DNA of 64,000 nt from Schlegelella_A sp038231215 (GCA_038231215.1 JBBRLS010000001.1:181532-245531); one strand, 5' to 3'. Shown: positions 51,357 to 60,489, numbered from the stretch's first letter. Program-made: numbers and translations. Notes: generated from the letters alone by a model not told the origin.

Positions 51357-51980
51357 ATGAAGCTGTTCCCCTTCGCCGCCATGGCCCTGTTTGCCGCCGC
51401 GCCGGCGTTTGCCTCAAGTTCGTTCCTCGTCGACTTTGAAAAGCCCTGGGACTACGCCAACGGCGACGTGAACGACTACTACAACGGTGGCACCGCCGCC
51501 GACGGCACGTCGGGCGCCAACGTCGGCGTTTCGTTCACGAACGTCTCGGGCCTGTCGAACGACGCCAGTTTCACCTACTACTGGAACGCGCCCAGCCCCG
51601 TCGGCACGGCCTACGCGCACACCTTCCTGCAGACCGACAAGGCGTTCATGAACGTCGCCGCCGGCGTCGACAACGTGCTCTACTTCTTTTACACGAGTCC
51701 GAGCACGGTGCTCAATGCGGTGCAGGCGTACTCCGGCCTGAACGGCACGGGCTCGCTGCTCGGCACGATCGATCTGCCCGCTAACAACTCCGGCGTCTCC
51801 GACGTCTGGACGCCCGTGACATTGACGTTCCAGGGCACGGCGCTGTCGTTCGACTTCACGAACGCGGCCAACGTCGTCGGGCTGGACAACATCAGTGCGG
51901 TACCCGAGCCGAGCGCCCTGCTGATGCTGCTTCTGGGGGGTGTGGGCCTGCTGCGCGTCGGTAGCCGCCGTCGCACCTGA
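51357..51980 (+). CDS. PEP-CTERM sorting domain-containing protein
   Basis: 207 residues. Signal peptide MKLFPFAAMALFAAAPAFA, a beta-rich mature domain (FLVDFEKPWDYANGDVNDYY, then LDNISA) that looks like a jelly-roll, and a canonical sorting signal VPEPSALLMLLLGGVGLL with a final GSRRRT. No enzyme motif. It belongs to a pair with the next PEP-CTERM gene, 64 bases on. Confidence 0.93.
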   Translation: MKLFPFAAMALFAAAPAFASSSFLVDFEKPWDYANGDVNDYYNGGTAADGTSGANVGVSFTNVSGLSNDASFTYYWNAPSPVGTAYAHTFLQTDKAFMNVAAGVDNVLYFFYTSPSTVLNAVQAYSGLNGTGSLLGTIDLPANNSGVSDVWTPVTLTFQGTALSFDFTNAANVVGLDNISAVPEPSALLMLLLGGVGLLRVGSRRRT

Positions 51981-52044
51981 GGCAGCGATGTTCGTTCGTC
52001 GCCTGGCTTGGCCAGGTGACTGCTCCTGATCCGGAGGATCCGAC

Positions 52045-52635
52045 ATGAAGCTGGCGTTTGCAGCGCGCATCCTTGCGGCGGCCGTGGCGAGCAGTCTCGT
52101 CGTTGCCGCTCAGGCCGCCACGGTGTGGGACGAATCCGTCTCCGGGGATCTGTCTAGCAACGGGCTAGCACCGACGCCACTGTCCTTCTCGTTCGGCCCC
52201 AACACCATCCTCGGCACTACCGGCGACAGCGGCCAGGGTACCGACCGCGACTACTTCACTTTCAGTATCGGTGCCAATCAGTCGCTGACGGCGATTACGG
52301 TGCTTGGCAACACCGCAGTGTCGGGCGGCTTCTCGTTCATGGGCATCCAGTCAGGGCCGCAACTTACGGTTCCGCCTTCGGGCGCCGGCGGCACAAACAT
52401 ACTGATCGGCTACGCGCACTACGCCGACAGCGACATCGGCACTAGCATCTTGCCGATCATCACGCCCGGTAACCTCGGCAGCGGCACCTACTCAGTGTGG
52501 GTCCAGGACACGAATGGTCCGGCCAGCTACGGCTTCGATTTCGTGATCAGCGCGGTGCCCGAACCGGGCGCGCCAACGCTTTTGCTCGTCGGCGCGCTCG
52601 CGCTCGCCGCGGCGAGACGACGCAAACGCCGCTAG
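52045..52635 (+). CDS. PEP-CTERM sorting domain-containing protein
   Basis: 196 residues; GGAGGA lies six bases upstream of the ATG. Signal peptide ends VAAQAA. The mature part (TDRDYFTFSIGANQSLTAITV, then GSGTYSVWVQDTNGPASYGFDFVI) is the pre-peptidase/PPC-like beta sandwich seen in many exported proteins. Sorting signal VPEPGAPTLLLVGALALAA followed by RRRKRR. Probably exosortase-processed matrix protein. A GC hairpin (52656-52677) follows its stop. Confidence 0.92.
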   Translation: MKLAFAARILAAAVASSLVVAAQAATVWDESVSGDLSSNGLAPTPLSFSFGPNTILGTTGDSGQGTDRDYFTFSIGANQSLTAITVLGNTAVSGGFSFMGIQSGPQLTVPPSGAGGTNILIGYAHYADSDIGTSILPIITPGNLGSGTYSVWVQDTNGPASYGFDFVISAVPEPGAPTLLLVGALALAAARRRKRR

Positions 52636-52655
52636 CTCTACTTTCAGGCCATGGT

Positions 52656-52677
52656 CCCCGCGGTCCGCGCCGCGGGG
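52656..52677 (+). terminator. GC-rich hairpin after the PEP-CTERM pair
   Basis: CCCCGCGG (52656-52663), loop TCCGCG, CCGCGGGG (52670-52677). Eight perfect pairs, 20 bases after the stop; no T-tract. Confidence 0.5.
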
Positions 52678-52845
52678 CGCTCCCGGCGTGATCGTCGCCA
52701 TGGAGCTGAGAGTCCGGGAGTGCCTCAAATCCCTGGTCGAGCGGCCGTGCGACCTCTCCGCGGACCGGTTGCACGCCAGGCATCTTGATTGGCTGACAGA
52801 CCGATTTCTCCGTTGATCAGCGGGTTGACTCGATCCTGGAGGATC

Positions 52846-53610
52846 ATGGCGGAGGAGACTTCCAAATTGCCGAGCCTGTTTCGCCGTCGGCAAGTTTTTT
52901 TGCCAACGTTTTGGGGCGCCCTTTTTCTGAGCGCGCTGGCGGCAGCCATCGCGACGGCCACGCTGCGAAACCTCGGCCGCTTTCTCGCGCCGAATGATCC
53001 CGCGGGCGGCCACGACGGCCGGGGTGCACGAACGCTGGTCATCGAAGGCTGGCTGGATCCGGATGCACTTGACGACGGAATCGCGCTGATCGCCCATGCG
53101 AGCTACGAGCGCGTCGTCACCTCGGGCGCGTCGAGCGAGGACTGGCGCGATGGCGAGGCCCGTCCGACGCACGCCGATCGTGCGGCTGACTACTTGCGCC
53201 GGCACGGTGTGACCCGGATTCCTGTCTTCGCCGCCGCGGCTTCCGCGACCGCGACCGACCGCACATTCAGGAGCGCGCTCGCCGTGCGCGACTGGATGCG
53301 AGGACAAGGTATCTCCACCGACGTGATCGACCTCTATTCGGGGGGCGTCCACGCGCGCCGTTCACGCCGGCTCTACCAGATGGCATTCGGGCCCGACGCA
53401 GAGGTCGGAATCCTCGCGGCACGTCCGCGTCACTATTCGATCGAGCGATGGTGGTCGACGAGCGAAGGTACGAAATCTGTGCTCGATGAAGCCATTAGTC
53501 TGGTCTGGACGACGTGCTTCTTCTGGCCATCGGTGCCAGGTGTCGACAAGGATGTCGATTTGGGCCTGAGGCCGGTCGCGTCGCAGCCTTCGTCCGGCAA
53601 GCGGGAGTAG
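52846..53610 (+). CDS. YdcF/DUF218 (SanA-like) family membrane protein
   Basis: 254 residues from the ATG at 52846, with GGAGG four bases upstream. A short cytoplasmic N-terminus, one transmembrane helix (FLPTFWGALFLSALAAAIATATL), then a DUF218-type domain: ARTLVIEGWLDPDALDDG, YERVVTSGASSEDW, VIDLYSGGVHARRSRRLYQ. DUF218/ElyC/SanA proteins act in envelope polymer homeostasis, and variants accompany exosortase loci. The pattern of acidic and glycine residues usual for the family is only partly kept. Function inferred as envelope-related. Confidence 0.72.
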   Translation: MAEETSKLPSLFRRRQVFLPTFWGALFLSALAAAIATATLRNLGRFLAPNDPAGGHDGRGARTLVIEGWLDPDALDDGIALIAHASYERVVTSGASSEDWRDGEARPTHADRAADYLRRHGVTRIPVFAAAASATATDRTFRSALAVRDWMRGQGISTDVIDLYSGGVHARRSRRLYQMAFGPDAEVGILAARPRHYSIERWWSTSEGTKSVLDEAISLVWTTCFFWPSVPGVDKDVDLGLRPVASQPSSGKRE

Positions 53611-53744
53611 GTTTTCAGTCTGGCGAGAGGCATGCGCAACTCGAATGGCGCGCCTTGAGTCAGCGCGTCTGCTGTTCTTTGCCGCACCGTCCTGCGACGG
53701 CTGGCGCGCGGCAGCGCGCGCAGATCGCTTCGCGACTCGGTTCA

Positions 53745-54170
53745 CTACGGATCGCGTTCTGCAGTCAACTCGAAGTCTTTGTACTGGGCGTGACTCCAAA
53801 CAACGGAAAACGCAATGACGTGCGATGTGCCGGGGTCATGCTTCAGCGATAGGTTGCAGAACAAGCTGACCTCTCCGTCTTCGCCTAGAAGACTCGTCTT
53901 GCTGTCCTTGCCGCAAACAAGAGGCGAGCCATCTTCAGACGCCTTGAGCGAGGCGGTCGTGTCGTCGTGTCCGCCAAGGAACGTAATGGTGAAACGGTAG
54001 CGCACGGGCATTCCGGCGCCATTGACATTGCATTTGATGTCGCGAATGTCGCCAGGCGTCGCCGGTGCCTCGCACGTCAGCCGCTTCCAGGGCGGTGCGG
54101 ATGCAAACTCTGCGCCTGCGGACGTGCTCACGTACGCAAGAGCCAAGAGAGCAGGCGCGAGACGAATCAT
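53745..54170 (-). CDS. Small secreted hypothetical protein
   Basis: 141 residues from the ATG at 54170. Signal peptide MIRLAPALLALAYVSTSAGA, then a domain with three cysteines (LTCEAPATPGDIRDIKCNVNG; SLFCNLSL) and beta-strand-like sequence (MPVRYRFTITFLGGHDDTTAS). Not recognised. It stands alone on the minus strand in a region of lower coding density; a role is not inferred. Confidence 0.6.
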   Translation of the reverse strand: MIRLAPALLALAYVSTSAGAEFASAPPWKRLTCEAPATPGDIRDIKCNVNGAGMPVRYRFTITFLGGHDDTTASLKASEDGSPLVCGKDSKTSLLGEDGEVSLFCNLSLKHDPGTSHVIAFSVVWSHAQYKDFELTAERDP

Positions 54171-54378
54171 GCCGATTGTCCTGTTGTGGTCTGGCGGCCT
54201 ACGTTTGACATGAGCGGTCGGAATCCGGTCAGCAATCCATACACGACACTCTCCACACACGCACCGCCTCTGAGCTCCGACGACTTCCACAGATGCGATC
54301 CGGTGCGGTGCAAGCGAAGAATAGCCGTCAGGCAGTGATCGCCGCAAGCCGCCGCGTACGCCGGGGCATGTTTAACGA

Positions 54379-54397
54379 GACATGCAATCGACATCGT
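54379..54397 (+). repeat. 19-base direct repeat, copy 1
   Basis: GACATGCAATCGACATCGT occurs here and again at 55775-55793, in both cases shortly before a copy of the START-like gene. It is the best-preserved core of a longer diverged duplication that includes upstream sequence. Confidence 0.75.
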
Positions 54398-54475
54398 CGC
54401 CCGATATCGTCGGACTCTCATGTGCCAACTTCTAACCAGAGACAGCGAAGACTTGCGCCCGGTCGTGCTTTGAGA

Positions 54476-54718
54476 AGTGGCATCGAAGCAAATCGCATCC
54501 TGGCCGGCGTCTTCGCAACGACGAGTCTCGTTGCCGTCGGCGCAGGGCCGCTCATACACAAGCTCGATCGCCCGGGGAGCGCGTATGCGGAAAGGCTCCG
54601 GCTGGCCGTGAAGCGGTGGCCATTGGCGCGACGCCAGGCGGGCGAGCCCGCACGCGTGCACCTTGCCTGCGTCGCGACGGTCAGCGCCGAAGTGTGTATC
54701 TGGATCGTGCGCTCGTGA
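54476..54718 (+). pseudogene. Remnant of a START/SRPBCC-like gene (copy 1, truncated)
   Basis: The frame encodes RILAGVFATTSLVAVGAGPL through VHLACVATVSAE, which aligns with the N-terminal part of the gene at 55884 (RVLMGLAATASLVGVGAQPV through VHVACMATANAE). The start codon seen in copy 2 is lost here (Met-Lys replaced by Ala-Asn), and the frame stops after about 80 residues exactly where galE begins (GTGA at 54715-54718). The upstream leader is duplicated too. It is best read as a decayed copy, not a functional gene, although its frame is still open. Confidence 0.65.
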
Positions 54719-55725
54719 TCTTGTTGACCGGCGCCTGCGGCTATATCGGCTCGCATACGTGGCTTGCGCTGCACGCCGCCGGAATGCCGGTGGCCGGGCT
54801 GGACAACTTCTCCAACAGTTCGCCGGAAGTCCTTCGCAGGCTGGCGGCGCTTGGGGTGGACGTGAGCCGCTTCATCCGCGTCGACGTCACCGATCGCAGT
54901 GGCATCGATGCGGCATTCATGCGCTGGAAGATCGAGGCGGTGGTTCATTTCGCGGCATTGAAGTCGGTCGGCGAGAGCGTCGCTCGACCGCTGGCGTATT
55001 ACGCCAACAACGTCGGCGGCTTGATCACCCTGGCCGAATCGATGCAGAAATATGGCTGCAAAAGTATCGTGTTCAGTTCGAGCGCGACCGTCTATGGGCA
55101 GGCCGATTCGATGCCGATCAGGGAAGATGCGCCGCTACTCGCGACCAACCCTTACGGCGCGACGAAACTCGCTGGCGAGGACCTGCTGCGGGCTCTGGCG
55201 GCTTCCGATCCGGCTTGTCGCATCGCGCTGCTGCGATACTTCAATCCGGCCGGAGCGCATCCGAGCGGAACCATCGGCGAAGACCCGCGCGACGTGCCGA
55301 ACAATCTGGTGCCCTTCGTCGCCCAGGTCGCGGTCGGCAGGAGGGCGAAGCTGCGCGTATTCGGCGGCGACTACGCCACGCCCGACGGCACCGGCGTGCG
55401 CGACTATCTGCATGTCGACGACCTTGCGGCCGGTCACGTTGCGTCGCTGCGCCACATTCTGAATGGCGGCGGCTCGCTGACGCTCAACCTCGGCACCGGT
55501 CGAGGAGTCAGCGTTCTCGAGCTGGTGCGTGCGTTCGAGCATGCGAGCGGCCGGCCCGTACCCATTGAAGTCGCTGCGCGCAGGCCGGGCGATGTGGGAA
55601 CCTGCTACGCGGACCCCTCGCTCGCGCAACGACTTCTGGGCTGGAAGGCCGAGCGCAGCCTCGAAACGATGTGCGCTGATGCGTGGCGCTGGCAAGCAGC
55701 CAATCCGCAAGGATATGCGGCGTAA
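54715..55725 (+). CDS. galE: UDP-glucose 4-epimerase
   Basis: 336 residues from a GTG start at 54715, overlapping the preceding remnant's TGA. Full short-chain dehydrogenase architecture: N-terminal NAD-binding ILLTGACGYIGSHTWLAL, the AALKSVGESVARPLAYY helix, catalytic IVFSSSATVYG with downstream NPYGATKL (Tyr/Lys pair), PAGAHPSGTIGEDP, and DGTGVRDYLHVDDLAAGHV. Length is normal. It interconverts UDP-glucose and UDP-galactose for exopolysaccharide or LPS. It is isolated from other sugar genes and sandwiched between the two copies of the START-like gene, so it may have been inserted or moved with them. Confidence 0.96.
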   Translation: MILLTGACGYIGSHTWLALHAAGMPVAGLDNFSNSSPEVLRRLAALGVDVSRFIRVDVTDRSGIDAAFMRWKIEAVVHFAALKSVGESVARPLAYYANNVGGLITLAESMQKYGCKSIVFSSSATVYGQADSMPIREDAPLLATNPYGATKLAGEDLLRALAASDPACRIALLRYFNPAGAHPSGTIGEDPRDVPNNLVPFVAQVAVGRRAKLRVFGGDYATPDGTGVRDYLHVDDLAAGHVASLRHILNGGGSLTLNLGTGRGVSVLELVRAFEHASGRPVPIEVAARRPGDVGTCYADPSLAQRLLGWKAERSLETMCADAWRWQAANPQGYAA

Positions 55726-55774
55726 GTCGAGCGGCCGGGTCTCGGGCGTCGCCACGCGGGGCGTGTTTCGGCGC

Positions 55775-55793
55775 GACATGCAATCGACATCGT
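55775..55793 (+). repeat. 19-base direct repeat, copy 2
   Basis: GACATGCAATCGACATCGT, identical to 54379-54397; it lies 50 bases after the galE stop and about 90 before the second START-like copy. Confidence 0.75.
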
Positions 55794-55883
55794 TGCCCGC
55801 TAACGTTCATCGCCCATGTTCCTACGCCGCGTGGGGACAGCGAAGCAAACGATCGCGCTGCGGTGCGGGAGGATCACCTCAGG

Positions 55884-56686
55884 ATGAAGCGCGTCTTGAT
55901 GGGGTTGGCAGCAACCGCCAGTCTTGTCGGAGTCGGCGCCCAGCCGGTTGCCGACAAACTCGCCGGGCCCGACAGCGTGTACACGGAGATGCTCGCGCGG
56001 ATCATGGCGCGCTGGCCGTCGACGCGACGCGAGGCAGTTGAGCCCGTGGGGGTGCACGTTGCATGCATGGCAACGGCCAACGCGGAGCGGTACGTCGGCA
56101 TCCTGCGTCGCGCGAGGGTCAAGGCCCCCCTGTCGGTGGTGGAAGCGGTGCTGGACGACGTGGGGCACTACAAGGAACTTTCCCCGGCGGCACGGTCGGC
56201 GTCCGGATGTTGACACGATCAGGCGACGGGACCCGCTTCGTAACGGCATGGGAGCAGCGAGTTCCTGCCTTCTTCCCCAATGTCACGTATGAGCTGTGTC
56301 ACCTCGTCGACAAGTCGATCCCGGGGCTAGGGTTTTATCGGTACAAGCTGCTGCGCAGCGATACCCTGACCGCAAGCGAAGGCTTGGTTATTCTCGAATC
56401 GATGGGAGACGGCGCAACGCAGCTCACCGAGTATGGATTCTTCAACGTTTGCCCGAATCCAATCCCCGCCGTCATGGTCTGGCGGAAAAGCGTTCGCGGG
56501 GCTCTCGTGGCCATCATGGCCATCAAGCTGAGAGCCGAGAATCCCGATTGGAGCTACGAACGGATTGCGATCGAAGGCGAGCGCGTCGCCGTCGGCGCGG
56601 CCGGCCGGATCGATGAATGCGTTAACGGGCGGCATTCACGGCCGCTTCAGTACGAAGCCGACTTGCTGCCGAAGCCCTTTCCGTAG
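55884..56686 (+). pseudogene. START/SRPBCC-like exported protein gene, frameshifted (copy 2)
   Basis: The first frame (ATG 55884) gives MKRVLMGLAATASLVGVGAQ and continues to VVEAVLDDVGHYKEL, then stops at 56213. A second frame picks up the same protein from FPGGTVGVRML through QRVPAFFPNVTYELCHLVD to LLPKPFP and ends at 56686. Restoring one base in the T3C4 run at 56177-56183 joins them into about 267 residues. The DVGHYKELFP pattern is that of START/SRPBCC lipid-binding domains. It could be a real inactivating deletion or a sequencing error in a homopolymer. Function unknown, perhaps periplasmic lipid or ligand binding. Confidence 0.72.
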
Positions 56687-56711
56687 GTCGACCTCGACGG
56701 CGGTCCGCGTC

Positions 56712-56975
56712 ATGTCTAGAAAGTACGATTCGTTCGAACGCCGTCTCCGCGCCATGCTCACGACCGAGCCCTCCGTCACGATGTCCTTTTGGGAGCTTGC
56801 CCGCATCTTGGGAACCCCGTTGCCTGCGTCGGCCTTCATGCATCGTGCGTGGTGGGCCGATCAGCGATCAACGAGGCAGAGGCCGCACGCGCATGCGTGG
56901 GTGTCGGCAGGCTTTGCGGTCGAGTCGGTCCATCAATCGCGAACAGGCGGCTTTGTCACTTTCAAACGGATTTGA
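56712..56975 (+). CDS. DUF7662-like small protein
   Basis: 87 residues: YDSFERRLRAMLTTEPSVTM, SFWELARILGTPLPASAFMH, RAWWADQ, HAHAWVSAGFAVESVH, FVTFKRI. This order (short helix, ILG-LP, H-AWW, A-AW--AG-) matches a small domain found in many bacteria that I recall as DUF7662, often linked to DNA-related or defence contexts, with no established role. It starts 26 bases after the frameshifted gene. Confidence 0.75.
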   Translation: MSRKYDSFERRLRAMLTTEPSVTMSFWELARILGTPLPASAFMHRAWWADQRSTRQRPHAHAWVSAGFAVESVHQSRTGGFVTFKRI

Positions 56976-57185
56976 TATTGCTTCGCTGGCGCGAGTGGCC
57001 GGCCTTGCAGGGTGCCAGTCCCATGGGTGATCGCGCCAGTTCATTGGACTGCCCAGACCTTGGTAGGCCGCGACTCGGCCAGGTTTGTCAGACGCTGCGA
57101 TACAGAGAAGGGACATCCCATTGAGACATCACTGCGGTAGTTGGCTGGATCCATACTGGCCGACTGTTCTTGCGGGCAAGGCGAC

Positions 57186-57440
57186 ATGACAACGCGCCAG
57201 CATCAGTGCGCCAGGGCCAAAGCCGAATGGCTTTCCAGGTTGGACGCAATCGTCGCCGAGCTCGAGCGCAGCGCCAGTCTCGCCGGGGCCACGGACGCGG
57301 ACCTAGAGAAGTTCCGCAAAGTGGTAAAGCGCATCGCAAAACGGCCACCGACCGCTGCTGCCCGTCAAGCGTCGCAAGACGGCGCACTCGCCAGAGTGAT
57401 GGCCGCGATGCCGCCCGCGCTGAGGCGGGCGGGTTCCTGA
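57186..57440 (+). CDS. Small hypothetical protein
   Basis: 84 residues from the ATG at 57186 (an ATG at 57141 would add 15). Mostly helical and charged (RAKAEWLSRLDAIVAELERS, then ATDADLEKFRKVVKRIAKR). No recognised domain. AAGGCG precedes the ATG. Low confidence as a gene; the reading frame and composition are only moderately coding-like. A 7-bp hairpin (57488-57507) lies downstream. Confidence 0.4.
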   Translation: MTTRQHQCARAKAEWLSRLDAIVAELERSASLAGATDADLEKFRKVVKRIAKRPPTAAARQASQDGALARVMAAMPPALRRAGS

Positions 57441-57654
57441 CCGGCCGAATCTGACACGTCGGCACGGCACACCGTTCTTCTGTCGGGGGCCTTGAGCGAG
57501 CAAGGCCGAGATGCAGATCCTTCTCGTGAATGTGAAGCCTCAAGGTCTCAATTGCCCGCCGAACAGGAATTGGCCAGTGCTGAGTCATCGATAGGCGCCT
57601 TGGGACGCTCGTCTGACACGGCGCTGTCACCATGCCGAGCAACGATCACATTCG

Positions 57655-58476
57655 ATGCTTTCGCGATCACGCAGGCCCTTCTCGAGCCCCTCCTTGGCGA
57701 TTTTGGCAGAGGCGCCGGCATCAAGTTCGCCGGGAGTGACCGGGCGCGCCGTGATCCGGATCTTGGCTTGCGGTGTGCACGTGCTACGCGGCGTCGCCAT
57801 CGGCACCTTCGTTTTCCCGTCGCTTGATGCGGCGCAGCGGCAGGCCCGCATCAAGTCGTGGGCCGCCGGGTTGCTGCGCATTCTCGGCATTCGACTCGAC
57901 GTGCGCGGTACGCACGCTTCTGGCTGCGCACTGGTTGTCGCCAACCACGTGTCCTGGCTAGACATCCCGGCGCTCCAGGCGGTCGATGCCGTGCGCTTCA
58001 TCTCGAAAGCAGAAGTGCGACGCTGGCCGCTGATCGGGCGTCTCGTCGCCATCACGGGGACCCTGCTCGTCGAGCGCTCTCGACGGCGCGACGCACTTCG
58101 CGTCGTGCATGTCGCGGCCGATGCCTTGCGCGCCGGAGACCGCGTGGCGCTGTTCCCCGAAGGTACAACCGGCACCGGCCGCGTCGTGCTGCCCGTTTAC
58201 GCCAATCTGTTCCAGGCTGCTGTTGCTGCTGGAGCGCCTGTGCAGCCGATCAGCATCCGCTATGCGGACCGCACTTCGCCATTCAGCGCTGCGGCGCCGT
58301 ACGTCGGATCGATGACGCTGCTCGCCTCGTTGTGGCGCGTCGCCCGTGCCGAGGGCCTCGTCGTTCACGTCGAATTCTGTGCGCCAATCGATAGCCGCCT
58401 GGACCGACGCGCGCTTGCGGCTCTCGCAAGGGCTCGCGTGCAGTCCGTGCTCGACGCCGCGGCGACGAGCTCCTGA
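57655..58476 (+). CDS. Lysophospholipid/lyso-ornithine lipid O-acyltransferase (PlsC/OlsA-like)
   Basis: 273 residues from the ATG at 57655; a GTG at 57736 would shorten it by 27 and start nearer the conserved region. The acyltransferase motifs are intact: NHVSWLD (His98, Asp103; the HX4D catalytic pair) and LFPEGTTGTG (about 166-175). It should transfer an acyl chain from acyl-ACP to a lyso-lipid at the membrane. With the OlsB-like gene 3 kb downstream it is likely the OlsA step of ornithine lipid synthesis, though PlsC-type activity on phospholipids is the main alternative. Confidence 0.88.
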   Translation: MLSRSRRPFSSPSLAILAEAPASSSPGVTGRAVIRILACGVHVLRGVAIGTFVFPSLDAAQRQARIKSWAAGLLRILGIRLDVRGTHASGCALVVANHVSWLDIPALQAVDAVRFISKAEVRRWPLIGRLVAITGTLLVERSRRRDALRVVHVAADALRAGDRVALFPEGTTGTGRVVLPVYANLFQAAVAAGAPVQPISIRYADRTSPFSAAAPYVGSMTLLASLWRVARAEGLVVHVEFCAPIDSRLDRRALAALARARVQSVLDAAATSS

Positions 58477-58620
58477 GAGGAAGGTCGGCCGCGGTCGTCA
58501 TCTGCCGGTCACGCCCGCAAGCTAAGGTGGCCATGTGAACTCCGATCTGCGACCGATGATTCCCGCGCGGCTTCCTGCCTCGCCGGTTCTCCTGCTTGTG
58601 CTACTGGCCGGCGTGCACGA

Positions 58621-59712
58621 ATGGCTCGCGCTGCGGCGCAGCCGTCGACGGATTCGCGCCTCCGAACAACCACGCTTCGCCATTTCACGCCACTTGAAGT
58701 GACGGCCGTCGAGGCGCCCGAGCCGCTTGAGCTGAAGCGGTTGATCGAGCGCGGCGGTGCACATCTCGAGCACCGCGTCGCAGGCCGCACGGCCGACGGG
58801 CATGACATCGTCGTCGTGGCACTCGGAACGCGCGATCCGTCGCGTCCCGCGATCGGTTTCTTCGGCGGCGTGCACGGCCTCGAGCGCATCGGCGTACAGG
58901 TGGCGACGTCCTACCTGCGAACCCTGGTGGAGCGCCTGCGCTGGGACAAGAGCGTGGAGCGCGAACTCGAGCACGTGCGAATCGTCTTCATGCCGCTCGT
59001 CAACCCTGGCGGCCTGCTGCTCGGAACGCGCGCCAATCCCAATGGCGTGGACCTCATGCGCAACGCGCCGCTCGACGCGCAGGAGCCGGTACCGTGGCTG
59101 CTGGGAGGCCAGCGAGTCAGCTCGGCGCTTCCCTGGTATCGCGGCGCGCCCGGCGCGCCGATGGAGGCCGAGGCACAGGCCCTGTGTCGGGTGGTCGAGG
59201 AGGAACTGCTACCGCGTCCGTTCAGCCTGGCCCTTGATTGCCACTCGGGCTTCGGCATGGCCGATCGCATCTGGTTTCCTTACGCACATACCGCGCGACC
59301 GATCGAGCACCTTGCCGAGATCCATGCACTGACCGACATCTTCGAGAGAAGCCATGCGCATCATCGTTACGTCATCGAACCGCAAAGCCATCACTACTTG
59401 ACGCACGGCGATCTCTGGGACTGGCTCTACCGACGCGCCGAGCACCACGCTGACGCCGTATTCCTGCCGCTCACGCTGGAGATGGGATCGTGGGCCTGGA
59501 TTCGCAAGAACCCCCGCCAGCTGTTCCGGCGCGAAGGCATCTTCAACCCCGTGATCGAGCACCGCGTGCAACGCGTCCTGCGCCGGCATGTGACCTGGCT
59601 CGACTTTCTCGTACGCGCGGTAGCGAGCCATGAGCGCTGGCGCCCCGTCGGCGTGGCGCGTGATCGCGAGACGGCCGTCGCGCTGCACCGCTGGTATGGA
59701 GGACGCGCATGA
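58621..59712 (+). CDS. M14-family zinc carboxypeptidase / succinylglutamate desuccinylase-like enzyme
   Basis: 363 residues. Zinc ligands are present: His85 and Glu88 in FGGVHGLERIG and His208 in LALDCHSGFG, with Glu287 in LTLEMGSW as the general base. NPNGVDLMRN (about 140-149) is the substrate-arginine type motif. It should hydrolyse an amide or peptide bond with a C-terminal carboxylate. No signal peptide. Its place between OlsA- and OlsB-like genes suggests it could act on an aminoacyl lipid or its precursor, which is inference. Its TGA overlaps the next ATG (ATGA). Confidence 0.87.
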   Translation: MARAAAQPSTDSRLRTTTLRHFTPLEVTAVEAPEPLELKRLIERGGAHLEHRVAGRTADGHDIVVVALGTRDPSRPAIGFFGGVHGLERIGVQVATSYLRTLVERLRWDKSVERELEHVRIVFMPLVNPGGLLLGTRANPNGVDLMRNAPLDAQEPVPWLLGGQRVSSALPWYRGAPGAPMEAEAQALCRVVEEELLPRPFSLALDCHSGFGMADRIWFPYAHTARPIEHLAEIHALTDIFERSHAHHRYVIEPQSHHYLTHGDLWDWLYRRAEHHADAVFLPLTLEMGSWAWIRKNPRQLFRREGIFNPVIEHRVQRVLRRHVTWLDFLVRAVASHERWRPVGVARDRETAVALHRWYGGRA

Positions 59713-60461
59713 CTTGCTGGGTGTTGCTGCGCGGGCTTTCGCGCGAGGCGCGCCACTGGGGCACGTTTCCGGGGCGGCTCGAACGCGAGCTCGGCGACGC
59801 GACGATCGCTACACCGGACCTCCCGGGCAATGGGGACCGGTGCCTCGAGCGCAGCCCGGTGTCGATCGACGGCTGCGTGGAGTCATTGCGCGCAACATTG
59901 CGTTCCGACGGCCATTCACCGCCCTACGTGTTGTTCGGTCTGTCTCTCGGCGGCATGGTGGCCCTGGCGTGGGCGGCGCGCTATCCGGGCGAAGTGCGCG
60001 GCATGGTTCTTGTCAACACGAGCACACGTGGCAGCGGGCCTTGGCACCGTCGATTGCGGTGGCGGCGCTTGCCCGATCTACTTCGCATCGCAAGCGCTCG
60101 GCACGCCAGTACGCGCGAGCGCCGCATTCTCGAGCTGACGAGCCGTCACGCACCGGAACCCCGCGAGCAATTGGTCGAGACTTGGGCGCAGTGGCGACAG
60201 GAGCGGCCGGTATCGCTCTCAAACGCGCTGCGCCAGCTGGTGGCGTCGGCCCGGTTCGAGCCACCGCCCCAGTCCCCGGCCGCGCCCGTGCTCGTGCTGG
60301 CAAGCGCTGGCGATGCGCTGGTCGACCCGACCTGTTCGGCGGTGCTCGCGGCAGCTTGTGGAGCAAGGCTGGTGGCGCATCCCAGCGCAGGGCACGACCT
60401 GCCCCTCGACGATCCAGACTGGGTCGCCGAGACGGCGGCGGCCTGGTGGCGTGGTCTTTGA
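59709..60461 (+). CDS. Alpha/beta hydrolase
   Basis: 250 residues. A short N-terminal strand, an oxyanion-type segment, and the nucleophile elbow FGLSLGGMVAL (Ser79), with a likely Asp206 (GDALVDP) and His229 (PSAGHDLP) completing the triad. Cytosolic, no signal peptide. Such enzymes are esterases, thioesterases or lipases. Translational coupling to the M14 enzyme implies a joint pathway, most simply lipid turnover. Substrate unknown. Confidence 0.88.
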   Translation: MTCWVLLRGLSREARHWGTFPGRLERELGDATIATPDLPGNGDRCLERSPVSIDGCVESLRATLRSDGHSPPYVLFGLSLGGMVALAWAARYPGEVRGMVLVNTSTRGSGPWHRRLRWRRLPDLLRIASARHASTRERRILELTSRHAPEPREQLVETWAQWRQERPVSLSNALRQLVASARFEPPPQSPAAPVLVLASAGDALVDPTCSAVLAAACGARLVAHPSAGHDLPLDDPDWVAETAAAWWRGL

Positions 60462-60489
60462 CTGACTCCGAGTCGCCTGCCCGTTCTCG

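Noticed and set aside
52009..52024. Sequence TGGCCAGGTGACTGCT matches the -24/-12 spacing of a sigma-54 promoter upstream of the PEP-CTERM gene at 52045.
   Set aside because: Transcription would start near 52035, inside the Shine-Dalgarno GGAGGA (52033-52038), leaving no ribosome site. It also forms part of a small CCTGGC/GCCAGG hairpin.
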